DNA from: Solea solea
Taxonomy: Eukaryota; Chordata; Actinopteri; Pleuronectiformes; Soleidae
Assembly (NCBI RefSeq): GCF_958295425.1
Contig: NC_081142.1
Coordinates: 24,836,469 to 24,900,468 of the forward strand
Direction of reading: 5' to 3'
Length of the DNA: 64,000 nt
Below the pieces are notes generated by a model. That model made no database searches. It saw nothing but the letters and a program-made list of their open reading frames with translations, and had not been told where the DNA came from. Of the stretch, positions 22,257 through 34,895 are shown piece by piece. Every line of letters begins with the position of its first letter. The first letter of the stretch is position 1. Made by a program: the position numbers and the translations under genes.

Positions 22257-24166
22257 CATAAATGGGGTGGGGCGTCTAGACATTTAATTTCACACTCCTT
22301 GAAGTTTGCTGCCCGCTGGCCAAACATAGCCATGTGGATGAACTCTACATGGAGAGACAACGAGAAAACGAGAGAGAGGGGGAGAGAGACAGGTAGAGAC
22401 AGAGAGAGAGAGGGCAGGAGTCATATATGAGTGCAGAATACAGAAGTATAGTAGATCAAATATTTGACTGTAAAATGTAAGATAAACTTTGATGACTGAC
22501 AGCTGATCATTTATCTCCACTTGTAAGTAATGGCATTAAATGTACTTAGTGCTTAGTTCAAAGTCTCCCTCTGTACTGGCAGGTAAATATGTTCACCCAG
22601 CTGTAGATGGCAGGAGGAAAGAGTAAGTAAGTAAGTCTATGAGTAAAAGTAATGTGAAAATCTTCACGATGGTCTGGAGTAAAAACTGAAGCATTGGCAG
22701 GTTGACAGCAGCAGGGAACTCTGCTGAAACTCTGCACTATGCAGTAAATGGCTGCATTTATCCAGCACTTTCTAGTTTTAACAATCACTTAAATACCACA
22801 GATCATATTCACTCAGTGCTTCTCTGACAAACACTGCAATGGCTCATCATCAGGAACAACCATGGATCACTGTCTGTTGAGGTATCAGAACCAGAACTAT
22901 CATGTGCTCATGTAGCTGTGTTCTCTGTTTGCTTTGTTTGAACAGGTTTTGATTGATCATGCTTACAGACTGAGCCGACACATCACACCTGTTCTGTGAA
23001 GATGTGAAGGGCTCGTAGATGGGGGGACAGAAAACAAATAACTGCATGTCTGTTCCCACTCACCTTCAATCTGTCCATCCCTCACTCTGTTTTCTTCTAG
23101 AACAAACAACAAGAGCCAGAGCCAGAAGCCAAAGTCCAGCTCAAAGCTGTGAGCTGTGTTTAACCTGCTCATGGGCTGAGTGTGTCTTTAAAGTCTCTGC
23201 TGTAAACACAGACACGGAGCACAGCCGTTTCACAAACTTTAAGTTTTAGCTAAGACCTCAGGGAAATCAGTATTCTCAGAAATTCAAGTAAGGCTATAAA
23301 GCTATTTCTTGCACCATGCTTCTTATACAATTGTATTTACTTGTGCAACTGCTCCCCTGTGGACAATGCTAGAGTTAACCAACAGTACAAACAACAGCTC
23401 GAGTCAAGTTACCTGAAAATATGTGTGCATGCAACTTTCCAACTTTGGCTTTCCCCCAAATACACCACAAAAGTCAGTTTTCTTCACATTATTAACAATT
23501 TTAGTAAGTGTTACTTTATTAAAAGCACTGCTTGCTAGCTCAAATCCATAACAAACAGAACTCAGTGGAGAAGGCTGGAATAAACACTCCCAGAACAGGG
23601 AATGACTGACAACAGGAGGAGCTCCAACAGCTAAAATATAATTGTGTTTACACCAGGTCTATGTTAAAACATAAAAAAGACAGTCGAGGCAAAATGGCAC
23701 AACTTCATTTCTGATATTACGTGTCAGCCTGTCACTGAGATCAAGTGCGGCTCTCTTTTCATTTACAATATTACCCATGGATGAGAACACAGCTTACAAA
23801 GAGTATAAGGATATCAATGGGTATTCTGTGCACACCGTGTCTCTCCACCAAATGACAGCAGTGAGTCTCCCTCATGTGCTTCTGTGCGTCCTCTGCTGGA
23901 TTCAAAGGGGTACGACTTAAATAGGCTCGCATATTTGGCTTCCTGAAAACTTTACTATTCAACCGACAGAGATAAAGGTTAGCATTCTGTTGTTGACCGA
24001 GACTGACTTTATGTCTCTGGGTTGAAGTGCTGGACCCAAGACTCATCCATTTTCAAGAAATCTGCTTCAAAACCTGTTCTCAACATGATCCGCCTGGTGT
24101 GCTTTTAAACAGGGGTCAAAAGCTGTGGCACCCACCGAGCCAAAACCTGTGACATGCCATGGAAGG

Positions 24167-24241
24167 TTGAATTGAATTGAATTGAATTGAATTGAATTGA
24201 ATTGAATTGAATTGAATTGAATTGAATTGAATTGAATTGAA
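24167..24241. repeat. (TTGAA)15 pentanucleotide repeat
   Basis: Seventy-five bases of perfect TTGAA units followed by degenerate GTGATTTGATTTGAA. Confidence 0.97.
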
Positions 24242-24599
24242 GTGATTTGATTTGAAGGTTGAATTTTCAACCCCCTCTCATACTTTGTCAGTTTTGTTTT
24301 ACACATCTTTCTCTGTATAGAAGGTTCAGGCATAAGTCTGATGTAAGGTCAGATCTGCTGCAGTGTAATTTTGGTTGCCCAGGCAACTAAAACTGCATCA
24401 CATCTGGAAGAAAGTTGATAACAAAGAGTAAAAGTGACTGTTAAATAAGACAGAACATGGCAGTTTTCTGACAGTCAGGAAACTGTAGCTGTAACAATGC
24501 CACAACTGTCCACGCATTCTCATTCCCCAGCCACCCATGCACACACACACACACATCCTGGCATTCAGCATTATTTTCTGACACCGATTGGTGCCGTGT

Positions 24600-24855
24600 C
24601 CTGAAATCCACCCCGGCTGGAAGACGGACATGTCTGATTATGTGAGCGCTGAGCGTCATCAAGATCAGATATTAGAGTCAGGAAATGTTTCCCCTGACGA
24701 GCTCCTGGTGTCATTCCAGCTGCATCAGCCGCCACAATCTTTCATCCTGATTGGCCACAAACACTGGCAGCTCTCGCAAACCCCTGAGACGGAGCCGGGG
24801 TACATCTGCTGAGCTGACGCAATGCGCCATGGGTAATTAATTACCAGATTTGTGT
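24600..24855. promoter_or_regulatory. candidate intronic regulatory island with palindromic homeodomain site
   Basis: Repeat-poor, mixed-composition block containing GATTGGCC (inverted CCAAT) and a perfect palindrome GGTAATTAATTACC at 24832-24845, a paired TAAT site suited to homodimers of homeodomain proteins. It contrasts with the AT-rich MITE-filled surroundings. Function is inferred only; conservation was not tested. Confidence 0.25.
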
Positions 24856-26261
24856 AGCATACTTAAGCAGAGAGGTTACATAAATAAGTGTGGGAGGAAA
24901 AACTTGGGGAGAGAAACTTTTATGAAGGTGAAACCGATAGCAAATTTCAAGCTATGGGCCTCAAATCTACTGAAAGGACTTAGTCACTTAAGCTGCAACA
25001 CAGTTTAATGGTACTGGCCCCCACCATTACAGTGATGGTTCACTACTTTTCTAGAAGGGTACCTAAACCTCCTCTAATTACTCTGCTCAAAGCCTGATTT
25101 TGGTAAATGCCAAGAAGTGGGCTGAGAACTGAGTGAGGGAGAGGCGTAGGGAGCAGTGCAGGGGGCGTGGCCTGGTAGTGAAAAAAAAAAAGAGCCTCTC
25201 AATCACTTACGCTGTACTTTCAGTGGTGGCTGGGTACAAACTTAATCAGTATACATCACGATATATGTATACAATCACAGAAACAGAGACAGAATGACAG
25301 AAAAGTCAGGACTGTGTGAATGAAAAAAAAACTTCTCCTAGACTCATTTGTATTTGGACATCAACTGTTTGCAGTCTTTACGTACCAACATTGATCAGGA
25401 GACCCGACACATCTGACTCAACTCACACTGTGCACCATAATTCATCCAAAAAGCTTGTCACAAGGCTGAGGAAACATTGTCATTACCAGTGGTGACAACT
25501 CGACAACTGTTTCTGATTGATTAGTTTGAAACCAACCGTGTTATAGTCTGACCCACTTCAGAGACGAGACTTATGAGCTTCACGACTTAACAATAACTGA
25601 AAAAGTACTGAACTACAGCAAAGTATGATGTGCTGAGTCCAAATGTGCACTGTGTTTTAGGGCTGAAAAAACAGACACAATCACAATCAATACACGTGAC
25701 AAACATTCTTAAAACCATGCCTTGAAATGTAACTAATCTCCTTTTGTTTGGGCTTTCAGCGCTCAGTGTGTGCGATGAAGAAATTCACAGACAGGATTCA
25801 AAAACAAAGAAGTTGTGTTGTCTGCTCCTCTTTGTCTTCTTTTCCTTCAGCAGTCAGGCTTTGTGGGAAATTACACTAAGTCAAATGGTGGCTGTGCATC
25901 ACTCTCACCCTTGGGCTCCTGATTTCTCTCGTCCCCACACTCTCTCACCACCCTCTGGGCTTTTGCTTTTATCATGTCGAGAGATGTCTGCCCGCAGGAC
26001 AACAGATAAAAGGGAGATGAAGAGGAAAGAAGAGGCAGAGGAGACGGGAGGAGGGTCGATTCAGATGGAATATTTCTATATTATTTGCATTGTCTTTTCC
26101 TTTCAAAGTTGTTTTGTTAACAAGTGAAAACAAATCTATTTAATATGGTAGTTATTTTCATATATATGCAGTGAAATCTGTTATCTTTTCAGCTAGGTTT
26201 GCAAACGTGCATTTTCCTTTCCTGTTAGTTGAGCAGGTTAATAATATACCATTATTATAAT

Positions 26262-26540
26262 TAGGGCTCCAACAATTAATCTATTATTAATCAATTACTA
26301 AATTAATATTCATCTCATTTATAATCAATCAATCAGTTTGAATTTAATTTAGTATTAAATTAAGTCAAATATTTATTTTGTTCCATATTTCTTTGCTCCA
26401 TATAACAAAGAAATTATTCAGACTGAATAATTTTGGTTTGTGGACAAAGCAAGACATTTGAAAACATTTTACAGACCAAACAATTACTCGACAGATTAAT
26501 AGATTATGAAAATAATTGTTAGTTAATTATAATCATAATT
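26262..26540 (+). mobile_element. hAT-like MITE (GGGCTGCAA family)
   Basis: It begins TAGGGCTCCAACAATTAATC, has TTTGCTCCATATAACAAAGA and TTTTGGTTTGTGGACAAAG, and ends GATTATGAAAATAATTGTTA. The right terminus appears degraded. Confidence 0.6.
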
Positions 26541-26652
26541 AAAAAGCCATTGTGCAGGTGTAATTCACAATGTACACCCTCTGCTGGTATAAATCTAACA
26601 AAATAGATCAGATGTAAATAAATTAATACATTTCTGAAATGCCCATATTCTA

Positions 26653-26875
26653 GGGTGCACAGTGTGTTGAGCTAACAGGAGCAGCTAATGAGATGCATTC
26701 ATAGACCCTGGTAAATTCCATCACTTCAGCACGCTCTAACTGAGTGTTAAGCTAAGAGGAGCAGCTTAAAGATGCATTCAAGAAACCTTGTAAATGCCAT
26801 CACTTCTGCAAACATGCATGAAATCCACTAACTAAAATGCTGCTGCCACCTTGTGATAATAGAGGCACCACAAAT
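26653..26875 (+). repeat. dimeric repeat of about 80-bp units, copy 1
   Basis: Two units start at GTTGAGCTAACAGGAGCAGC (26666) and GTTAAGCTAAGAGGAGCAGC (26746), a period of 80 bp. Each carries GATGCATTCA, a CCTTGTAAAT/CCTGGTAAAT word and ATCACTTC. It is followed by GCTGCTGCCACCTTGTG. The other copies are at 31999-32205 and 49966-50135. Confidence 0.8.
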
Positions 26876-27386
26876 AAGGCAGTCAAGCTTTGTTTTTATA
26901 ACTGCAACCATTGATAAAAACACTTGTTTTGTATCATGTGTAATATATAACAAATAATCACAGTAACTGATCAACTTTTAATGATCAAGTGAATAATCAA
27001 ATAATCATGCTCATCCCCACTCTTCATCACCACAGTCACCTTCTATATCTGTGAACAAGGACCTGACAGACTAAAGGCAAATGGAAGAAATAAATTGGGC
27101 TTTTTTCTCTGAATACACACACAGTCCATTAAAGGCTCAGAGAATGGTCAGACAGTTCTGAGCAGCAACAGGGGCTGATTTTCTGGGCTCTTGATAAGCA
27201 GCAGCTGCAGTGATTTCAGCAGAACAGTGGACCATATCACAAGTTATTGCCCCACTTAATAGAAGCAGGATATCGATTTACCACAGCTCTGCAGAGAGAA
27301 AATCAACTGCAGGGAACGAGATGCTACTCTATTTTCTGTTGTTCTTCAGTACTTCTGCCTTTGTCACAGATCGACTTTGGGCATGT

Positions 27387-27470
27387 ACTAGGGGTGTGCG
27401 ATATTGATGAAAATCAATATCCCGATATTTTTTGGGATTTTGCAGATTACGATAATTGGCGATATTTTGC
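27387..27470 (+). mobile_element. hAT-like MITE terminus (GGGGTGTGCGATATTG type)
   Basis: It starts ACTAGGGGTGTGCGATATTG and contains repeated CGATATTTT and CCCGATATTTTTT words, as in a common fish MITE. The other end is not identified and may be lost in the assembly gap. Confidence 0.4.
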
Positions 27471-28084
27471 AATCCTCAAAAATGTGTTTGTAAAAGCATG
27501 GAAGGCCTGTTGTACCAGCTTGCACTTGTTAATAGTATATGAGATGTAAATGTTCAAGAAAAACAGGTCTTATTTATTAACTTAAACTTGCTTTATAAAA
27601 TATTGCACAACGACCAACAAAAACTATCATGAGAGCATTTTAAACTGACACTTCCCCCTAATGTAAACAATACTCATCATATTTGAACTACAAGGCATTT
27701 ACATGTGGATACACATTTAACTGCTGCCACATTTTGCAGAGTACGTTTTCCTGTCGGTACCTTAGCTGGCCGGTCCGACATAGTTTGCAGATTAGCTCAG
27801 ATTTTGAGCGACATCAGTGTTTTCAAAGCCAAACCACCTCCATGCGAGTGAGGAGGATGCACGTTTAGCTATTAGCTATCTAATCTAGCTATTGAATATA
27901 CTAAATCTAACAAAGTTGATACCGAGGCTGGTAGAGTTTGTGTTTTGTCTCCTGGTGTGCACGGGCCCCTTTTACTAGAGATACATTTGTACTTCTTGGT
28001 GATCTAAATTAGAACATGATTAAACCACCTGACAGCGTTATACAACAATTTGATGCACTAAATTTACATCAGATCATTTGTAGG

Positions 28085-28284
28085 NNNNNNNNNNNNNNNN
28101 NNNNNNNNNNNNNNNNNNNNNNNNNNNNNNNNNNNNNNNNNNNNNNNNNNNNNNNNNNNNNNNNNNNNNNNNNNNNNNNNNNNNNNNNNNNNNNNNNNNN
28201 NNNNNNNNNNNNNNNNNNNNNNNNNNNNNNNNNNNNNNNNNNNNNNNNNNNNNNNNNNNNNNNNNNNNNNNNNNNNNNNNNNNN
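28085..28284. other. assembly gap of 200 N
   Basis: Exactly 200 undetermined bases, probably a fixed-size placeholder. The real length is unknown. Confidence 0.99.
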
Positions 28285-28571
28285 TATATCCAATGTCACA
28301 GTCGGTCTCATCAGCTAGTGACTACATTACGCAGAAGAGCTCAGGAAAACAGCCAGTGCTGCATGAAAGCAGACGTTGACAGTGCAGAGGACGCTGCTGA
28401 GAAATCGTCTTTAAAATTCATATGACAGCAAATTTGTGCGCAAGCAGATGCCACTGAACTGGAGCTGATCACATGTGTGGTGATAACCAGACAGGCTGAT
28501 GTCAGCACAGTGATCCTGAGCCTAATACGCGGCCACTAACAGACCGGCTTTTGTTTCTGAAAAAGAACACG

Positions 28572-28572
<1 letters not shown>

Positions 28573-28614
<42 letters not shown>
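28573..28614. repeat. (CTG)14 trinucleotide repeat
   Basis: Perfect 42-bp CTG run on the plus strand, CAG on the sense strand of the kinase gene. Intronic. Confidence 0.97.
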
Positions 28615-28616
<2 letters not shown>

Positions 28617-29507
28617 ACAGTGAATGGCAGCATTAATCCTGTTTCTCACACTAAAGAGGGACACAGAACCTGACACACACACAAACTCACCCAGAAGTGA
28701 GCATGAGTGTTCAGGAACAGGGGGGAAATATGATTTGGCTCATCATGGAACTGTGGCTGAGCAAATTACACAAACATTTGTGAGATATTGCCATTTTTTT
28801 CCCTCAGTATTCAGTTTGTAATAGTTCTGATGGAGCACTGCCATATAAATGCTGTATATGAACTACTCTGTGTCCTAATGCAAGGACGAGAGCTTAAAGC
28901 TATGAATTACCTTTACTAAAATCATTAAGAGATCATCTGCATAGATTATATCTTAAATTACAGTAGTTTGTACATTTCGTTGTTTGGCTATTAATCATTT
29001 CTGCAAATCTAAACTGCAATTTTGTTGGTAGCCTCCAAAGTCTAGATCATTGCTGCTTAACACTGGGATGTGAAATACATGTGATTGTAGTGAAAACAAG
29101 GTAAACAAACTTCAGTCACGGAACCTGACCGCAGACTCATCAGAGGAATCATCAGTCAAATAATACAGATTACTGGCTGCTTTATGGGTTTGTCCTTTGT
29201 TCCTTCACTTCCTCCTCCTCCCTTTCACATTTCCTTGTCCTATAATAGAAACAACAGTCTCCCCCCCAACTGAAGTGGAATGGCCCAGAGGCTAAATGCA
29301 GTTACTATCAGTTTGACCTTTTATTCTAATCACATTATATCTTAACCATGTGTAAACTGAGAGGTGGAGCGCAGCTCTGTGTTTGGTCTTCAAACACCAC
29401 AGAGCCTCACGTCCTCCTCACTCCATCAGGGCAGGCTGATGACTGCATGACCTCTGACCCCAGATGCTGTACTATCTGACTGAGAGGCTCATGAGGCAGG
29501 CTGTAAC

Positions 29508-29645
29508 TTAGGCCACTTTTCCACCACATGGTCCCGGCACGACTCGACTTATTTTAGTACTTGCTCTGGCGAGGTGCTAAGCGAGGTAAGCTGACACTAT
29601 TGGTCAGAGTGCCGTCACGGGAAGAGTCATGAGTCAAGCCGAACA
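29508..29645 (+). repeat. dispersed repeat with CACTTTTCCACC and GGCACGACTCGACT
   Basis: It resembles the common fish repeat that opens with CTTTTCCACTG, then GGTACCGGCACGG and a GAGGTGCTAAGCGAG motif. The right boundary is uncertain. Confidence 0.4.
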
Positions 29646-29834
29646 ATGCCGAACTGTAGATCAGTTAAAAAGACTTAACAATCCTAAAAACATGCATGAA
29701 TCTCCAACAATTACCAGTAAAATCTCAGTATCTGTGATTTAGCGACATCACAAACCCTGCTGCTGTATTTCAGTCCAGTGTCAGACACAGTCTGTGCTCT
29801 GGTCATGGAGGAAGTACTGAACAAATATTTTTAA

Positions 29835-30459
29835 AGGCGACATAGAATGCTTGTATTGCACATATATGTTAGTTATGGAGGTCTACTTACATATATTAAC
29901 TTGTTTTCATGGTTAAAATCCTCCTAATCGCTGCAAACGAGCCGATCAAAATATCTCCTCACTGACGCTCTCGTCAGCCGCGCTGTTTCAGACCAAAACC
30001 ACACCCCCAGAATGTGGACTGTGTTGTGATTGGCCAGCCAACGAGAGCTTTCCTACTGTCCTGTGATTGGCCAGGTACCTGGAAGTGACGTAATAGATAG
30101 GCCAGCTCTCAGATACACAGCTCCCCCTCTGGCACGGTGGATGCTCTGCATCTCAGCAGCTGCAACGAGAGTAGTTCTTCTTCTTCTGCGGTTGAATGTA
30201 CGCAACCGGATGTGCCCGGACTAGTGCCCGCACCGGGAGGCACCACGGTGGTGAGAGGAGTGGTGAGGATTTCTGATGACGACATCAAACTAAGGAAGTG
30301 CCGATCCGCTTCGCAGAGCCCAGGAAAACAATACAACACTATTTTCTCAGCAGTGGCTGAACTGTTGTTCTGAAACTTTAGGGTTTCATAAACGAGGTAA
30401 TGACGTAGATACACACACACAAACGCAGCGTTAATTGGAGCTTCCGGTCTATGTGGCCT
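29835..30459. mobile_element. TTAA-flanked MITE
   Basis: The termini AGGCGACATAGA (29835-29846) and, inverted, TCTATGTGGCCT (30448-30459) match at 11 of 12 bases. Both ends are flanked by TTAA (29831-29834 and 30460-30463), the target duplication typical of piggyBac and Kolobok elements. The interior is 625 bp and comparatively GC-rich, with two GTGATTGGCCAG motifs (inverted CCAAT). Open frames on both strands match nothing I recognise. Superfamily is undecided. Confidence 0.7.
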
Positions 30460-31019
30460 TTAATTAACTGATTCTAATGATTCAGCTGTGGGATATTGTA
30501 ATTGGCCGAGCCGCGCTAAAATGTCAGAATGTCAGATTAAGCATCTCGCTCAGGACGATTTGACACATATCTGAACTTTATTAATTATATTATGGAATTA
30601 TTTGGTTTGATTAGATGCAATACAAGTCTTTGTTTACTATAGGCCCTTATTTTAAACTGCAAAGCAGAATCAGCCAAATCTATAAAAGTAGCACTGCTTA
30701 CATTTAGTATATGCTTTGTAAGAGTCCAAAATCCTATTTTATTCACTTCCATTTTGTGATGGGGGACAACAATTTAACAACTACCGACATGTCAATGTGT
30801 TTAGATTTTAGCCACGTAACAAAAGGCTCACCTATTAATATCAATGCTAGCTCCAGTCTATAATAGCATAATAATATGTCCGCCACTTGATATTGCTGTT
30901 AAGAAGCCTTTGGTGTCCGTGTTAACCCACCTGCAAGTTACGAGTTAGTTTGCATGTTATTTTGTGACTCTTTTTATTTTGCAATCCTTAATTTGGATTT
31001 ACCCAAGTGATGCAAATTT

Positions 31020-31110
31020 ACCAAAAGAGGCAGCAGTGAACCAGCAGCTCCTGTGTCCTTGTGAGCTAAAAATGCTTCACGCTGGTTTACAAACTTTGTT
31101 TTCCAGCTGG
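31020..31110 (+). repeat. dispersed repeat core (GCAGCTCCTGTG family)
   Basis: CCAGCAGCTCCTGTGTCCTT then GAGCTAAAAATGC, shared with 21690-22065. Confidence 0.45.
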
Positions 31111-31998
31111 AAAAGGCTGATTACCAGCAAGATAAAGTGGCACAATTATTGTTAAGATATTACAATATCTTTAGCAGACGTGGATTTTATTTGGTCATTA
31201 ATTGTGTGGTTAAAATCTCTTTTTTTCAGCTTGCAGCCATATTTTCAGCTGCGTCACAAGCTGTTTCTCTCAGCTATCACTTCAATGTGCTGGCAGTGGT
31301 GTGTTTGTTAAAATGTGCCTGAAACTCTCACACTTGTAAGACTGACGTAGAACAGGTGCAGTGAAGACCTAGAATCTTAACTTAAGCTCAGCAAATACAG
31401 GTCAACACTCTCCACATGGTGCCCTCATTTGAGGACTACTTCCTCTCCTCGACAGAACTATGTGAACCATGAAAGTGATGGAGGTAGCGGGCAAGGGAAG
31501 AGAAGGCAAAGAAGAGGTGGCTGACCGTTTAAACCGACTCGGGTCTAAAGGGTGGATCAGGGGGTTACTAAAGCCAATCTATAGCACAAAAACCCTGAGA
31601 GCATGAAAACTGGAATGACAAAACATGATCACTATAAACATACTGTACATGTGCTACTGCTGACATATATCTTCCACATCTCTATTCATTCAAATCTGCT
31701 TTGAAAATCAGGACGGAGACTGCTGACGTGTCATTGTTCACATAATCTGTTCAATTGTGAGATTGAATCAATAGTAAAACACAACTGTATGTTTTTAATA
31801 CACTTTTTTAAGGTTTTTAACACTGGGGCAGCATTGAGAAGAAAATAAGGTTATGAATGCTAAACGTTTATAACATTTACGTTGTAAACTAGAGGGCCAT
31901 TCTGTAGTGAGGCGCCTGCGTAGCTCTCATTAAAAAAAGGAAGGAAAAAAGGCTATTCCACTATTCAACAGCTTTATTTGTTACATTTTTAAATATTC

Positions 31999-32205
31999 TA
32001 AACGCCAGCACATGATATCTAGTGTAAATAATGCAGGGTTCACAGTATGTTGAGCTATGAGGAGCAACTAGCATGATGCATTCAAAGACCTTGGTAAATT
32101 TCCTCACTTCTGTAGGATATACCGCTTGTTGAGCTTAGAAGAGCAGCTTCAAAGATGCATTCAAGAAACCTTGTAAAATGTATCACTTCTGTCACTGAAG
32201 TGGAA
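31999..32205 (+). repeat. dimeric repeat of about 80-bp units, copy 2
   Basis: Units start at GTTGAGCTATGAGGAGCAAC (32049) and GTTGAGCTTAGAAGAGCAGC (32128), a period of 79 bp. Preceded by CCAGCACATGATATCTAGTG, as in copy 3. Confidence 0.8.
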
Positions 32206-32890
32206 ATATGTTTAATAAAATAATTAATTTTTTAAAAACTTTTTTTTAGTTTTGTATCTTTTTAATAAAATTACAAATAGTCACATAAACTTATCCACTT
32301 TTTGCGATTAAATAAATAATTGAATGATCCCTAGAAGCAATAATATGAAATAACTAAATAATACTACTTTGTTACTTTTTATTACGTGTCATTACTTTAT
32401 AGTCTTCTACTCTTTGAGGACAGGCCGATTATAGGGAGCCAATATTAGACACTTTGTGGATTATAAACTGTCAACATGGCTGCAGTAAAGCTACATAACT
32501 ACTGACAGGAAATGCCAAACCGGACGTCTCTCACATAAATGACACCGGACGTCCACTTACGGACGTATGTCTACTATACCCAACAGCTTCAACCAAAAAG
32601 CAACTAAAGCAGCATGACCTAAACAGACACACGCTGTTCATGAGCACACATCAGGGACGTACAGGTACTTTCCACAGAAAACAACAGTGATTTTAGTCTC
32701 TGTTCTTTCTATGACCATGCTTCGCTGATCCAGCAGCAGAAGAGACAAAACAAGGTGATCGCCACAAAGTCATGTTACAAACATAAATCATCTCTATATT
32801 TACAATGAACAAACTTTCACTGATGATGTCCTCGTCCTCCTTTACAGGTCAAACCTGATCAGACTGTGTGTTTGTGTGAAAGCGAGAGAG

Positions 32891-32892
<2 letters not shown>

Positions 32893-32924
<32 letters not shown>
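32893..32924. repeat. (TG)16 microsatellite
   Basis: TG run ending in CGCGC. It lies about 260 bp 3' of the short-isoform first exon on the minus strand. Confidence 0.95.
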
Positions 32925-32930
<6 letters not shown>

Positions 32931-33183
32931 CTTTCCTTCCTGATAGTAGCTGGAGATGTGCTGAGGTGAGTGAGTGCAAATATTTAAAGTCTGTGACTGA
33001 ACAATGGGGGGAAAAAAAGATTGAAAATTGAGTCAGGATGATGACGTGGTTTTTTTTGGTTTGTTTTTTCCTGCCTCCATTCAGTTGCCTCATGCCAAAT
33101 TCCTAGTGCTTGACCTTTGACCCTAGCGAACCACAGAGGAATCCTGTGCTCGTCCTGTGTGTGAGCGATGAAGTAATGCTTAC

Positions 33184-33222
33184 CTGAAGTCCTCTGCGCC
33201 TCAGAATACTCGAGTCATCCAT
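33184..33222 (-). CDS. mast3: mast3 alternative first coding exon (short isoform, MDDSSILRRRGLQ)
   Basis: This segment codes a 13-residue N-terminus, MDDSSILRRRGLQ, followed by a perfect donor CAG|GTAAGC at 33183. As I remember it, the short form of human MAST3 begins MDESSLLRRRGLQ and then continues KELSLPRRG, so this matches the MAST3 alternative first exon with conservative changes. The start codon is in good context (A at -3, G at +4). It ends in phase 0, exactly as needed to splice to AAG GAG CTG at 12036. No in-frame ATG lies directly upstream in the same exon. It sits inside the large intron between 60224 and 12036, so a second promoter must lie upstream at about 33.3-35 kb. This is the strongest evidence that the gene is mast3 rather than mast2 or mast4. 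Confidence 0.9.
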
Positions 33223-34292
33223 GATTCTGTGTATTTCTGATTGTGCCTTTAAAAAAATTGTTATGCAGTTCAGGCACTTTCTACAAAGTCTGTCCAAGGG
33301 GAGAAGGTTACATAATAGAACGCGCTCCCTCTCTTTCTATGACCATCAACAAATGGCAGAAAAAAAATGCGCTATTTGAAGGAGTGTCTTTTTAAGGAGT
33401 CCTCATTTTCCAGGACGCAAAAAAGTGTTTTTTCGAGTCCCAGTTTTACTTTGACACTTCTTCCCGAGTCTCTGGCAGACAAGACCTGGCTTGGTTCTCT
33501 GAAGAGAAGAGAATCTGTGTCAAAACAAGCAGGACTTTCCAATTAAGGTTGGAAAAAAACCACACAACAAACCCCAGGCTAGAGGGATCTCTCAGCAGGC
33601 TACCTCTGTATCGCATCAATAAATGTTCAAAGACAAAGAAAGTGGTACAGTCCTCTCCTCTCCTGCTCCTTCCTTTATCTTGTTTGGTTATTCCAGCTCA
33701 CAGTTGAAAAAGGTGTGGTCTGGATATGGAGATCATCATCTCCTGTCCATCCTCGTAGGAGCGTTGGTCATTCCTGAGGCCGGTTCTCCGCTGGCTGCTT
33801 TTCCATTCATGTGGTTCGGCGTCGGAAACACCTCCTCACTTCTTTGTCACACAAAGCGATGCATCTGTTTTTCTAGTCCTCTGATTTCATTCCACTCTTA
33901 AGGCACTAGTTCAGAGCAGACTCTGCTCTCTCCGTTATTCCAGACCAACTCGCAGTTGGAATTAATGATGACAATGGGGCCTCATGGGACGGAGGGAGGG
34001 AGGGAGAGAGAAAGAGGCAAGGCACCAGCTTGCTGCCCTCTGGCTTAATTAGAGTCAAGCCGTAACCTGCAAACGCACATGCAGGGAGCCGGCCGGCTTT
34101 CAAGAGTTCCCCTCTGTATGGGTGGCAGTCAGGACAGACAGTTTGTGTGTGTGGGTGAGTGGATTGTTGACAACAGTTATTGAGGAGAGAGCTTTAAAGA
34201 AAAAAAGGCCTCTGCATAACTTTTTGTTATGATTCATGAAACAAGGAACAACAACAGTCACTGGCCTTGCTTCAATGTGCTGGACTCACCAG

Positions 34293-34300
<8 letters not shown>

Positions 34301-34325
<25 letters not shown>
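34301..34325. repeat. (GA)12 microsatellite
   Basis: Uninterrupted GA run in the putative leader region. Confidence 0.9.
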
Positions 34326-34327
<2 letters not shown>

Positions 34328-34767
34328 CAGACTGAAAACAAGCGCTTGTTTGCTTGCTCGCAGTGGTCCACTGAGTCAAGAGGCACCTCGCATCCATCGC
34401 CATGCCAACCAGTTCTGCCAGATTCCATGTGGTTCAGGACAGCAGGAGCTCAGGGTCCCACAAACACATTCATCCACACAAACCTGCTGCACACTAATCA
34501 CCTCTTCATCTCCGCTGTCCTCTGCATCTCATCCCTCCATCTCCCACTCCGAGGATGTTTTTTTTTCCAAAAGGCTGCAGGAAGGAGGAGGAGACCTGGC
34601 ACAGTCGAGAGGGACAGAACGAGAGGAGGAACGAAGGAGCAGCGATGAATGAAGACAACGTTTTCCCTCCCTTTGAGAGAGGAGCAGTTCCTGTCTTTCT
34701 TCCTCTTCACCCACTTGCTCTCCGGATCTCTCCCGTGTCTTCTGTTGTTGCTTTCTTCGCGCTCTCG

Positions 34768-34797
34768 CTCTCTCTCGCTCTCTCTCTCTCTCTCTCT
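34768..34797. repeat. (CT)n tract
   Basis: CT-rich run, GA on the minus strand, within the putative promoter or leader of the short isoform. Confidence 0.85.
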
Positions 34798-34890
34798 GAT
34801 GTGTCAGAATGCTCACATGCTCTGACTCCTCCTCTGTTCTTTCATCACATGTTCTCCCCCTCCCTCCAACCCCCCTTTCTGCAGAAGTGG

Positions 34891-34895
34891 CCAAT
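34891..34895 (-). promoter_or_regulatory. inverted CCAAT box (NF-Y type)
   Basis: The plus strand reads GGCCAATCAG, so the minus strand reads CTGATTGGCC, a good NF-Y core with flanks. Its position upstream of a GA-rich putative leader for the short mast3 isoform makes it a plausible promoter element. Five-base matches are common, so the context carries most of the weight. Confidence 0.3.

Noticed and set aside
25744..26127. 127-codon plus-strand open frame
   Set aside because: No recognisable domain, no clear start context or splice sites; GA-rich segment at the end. Probably chance.
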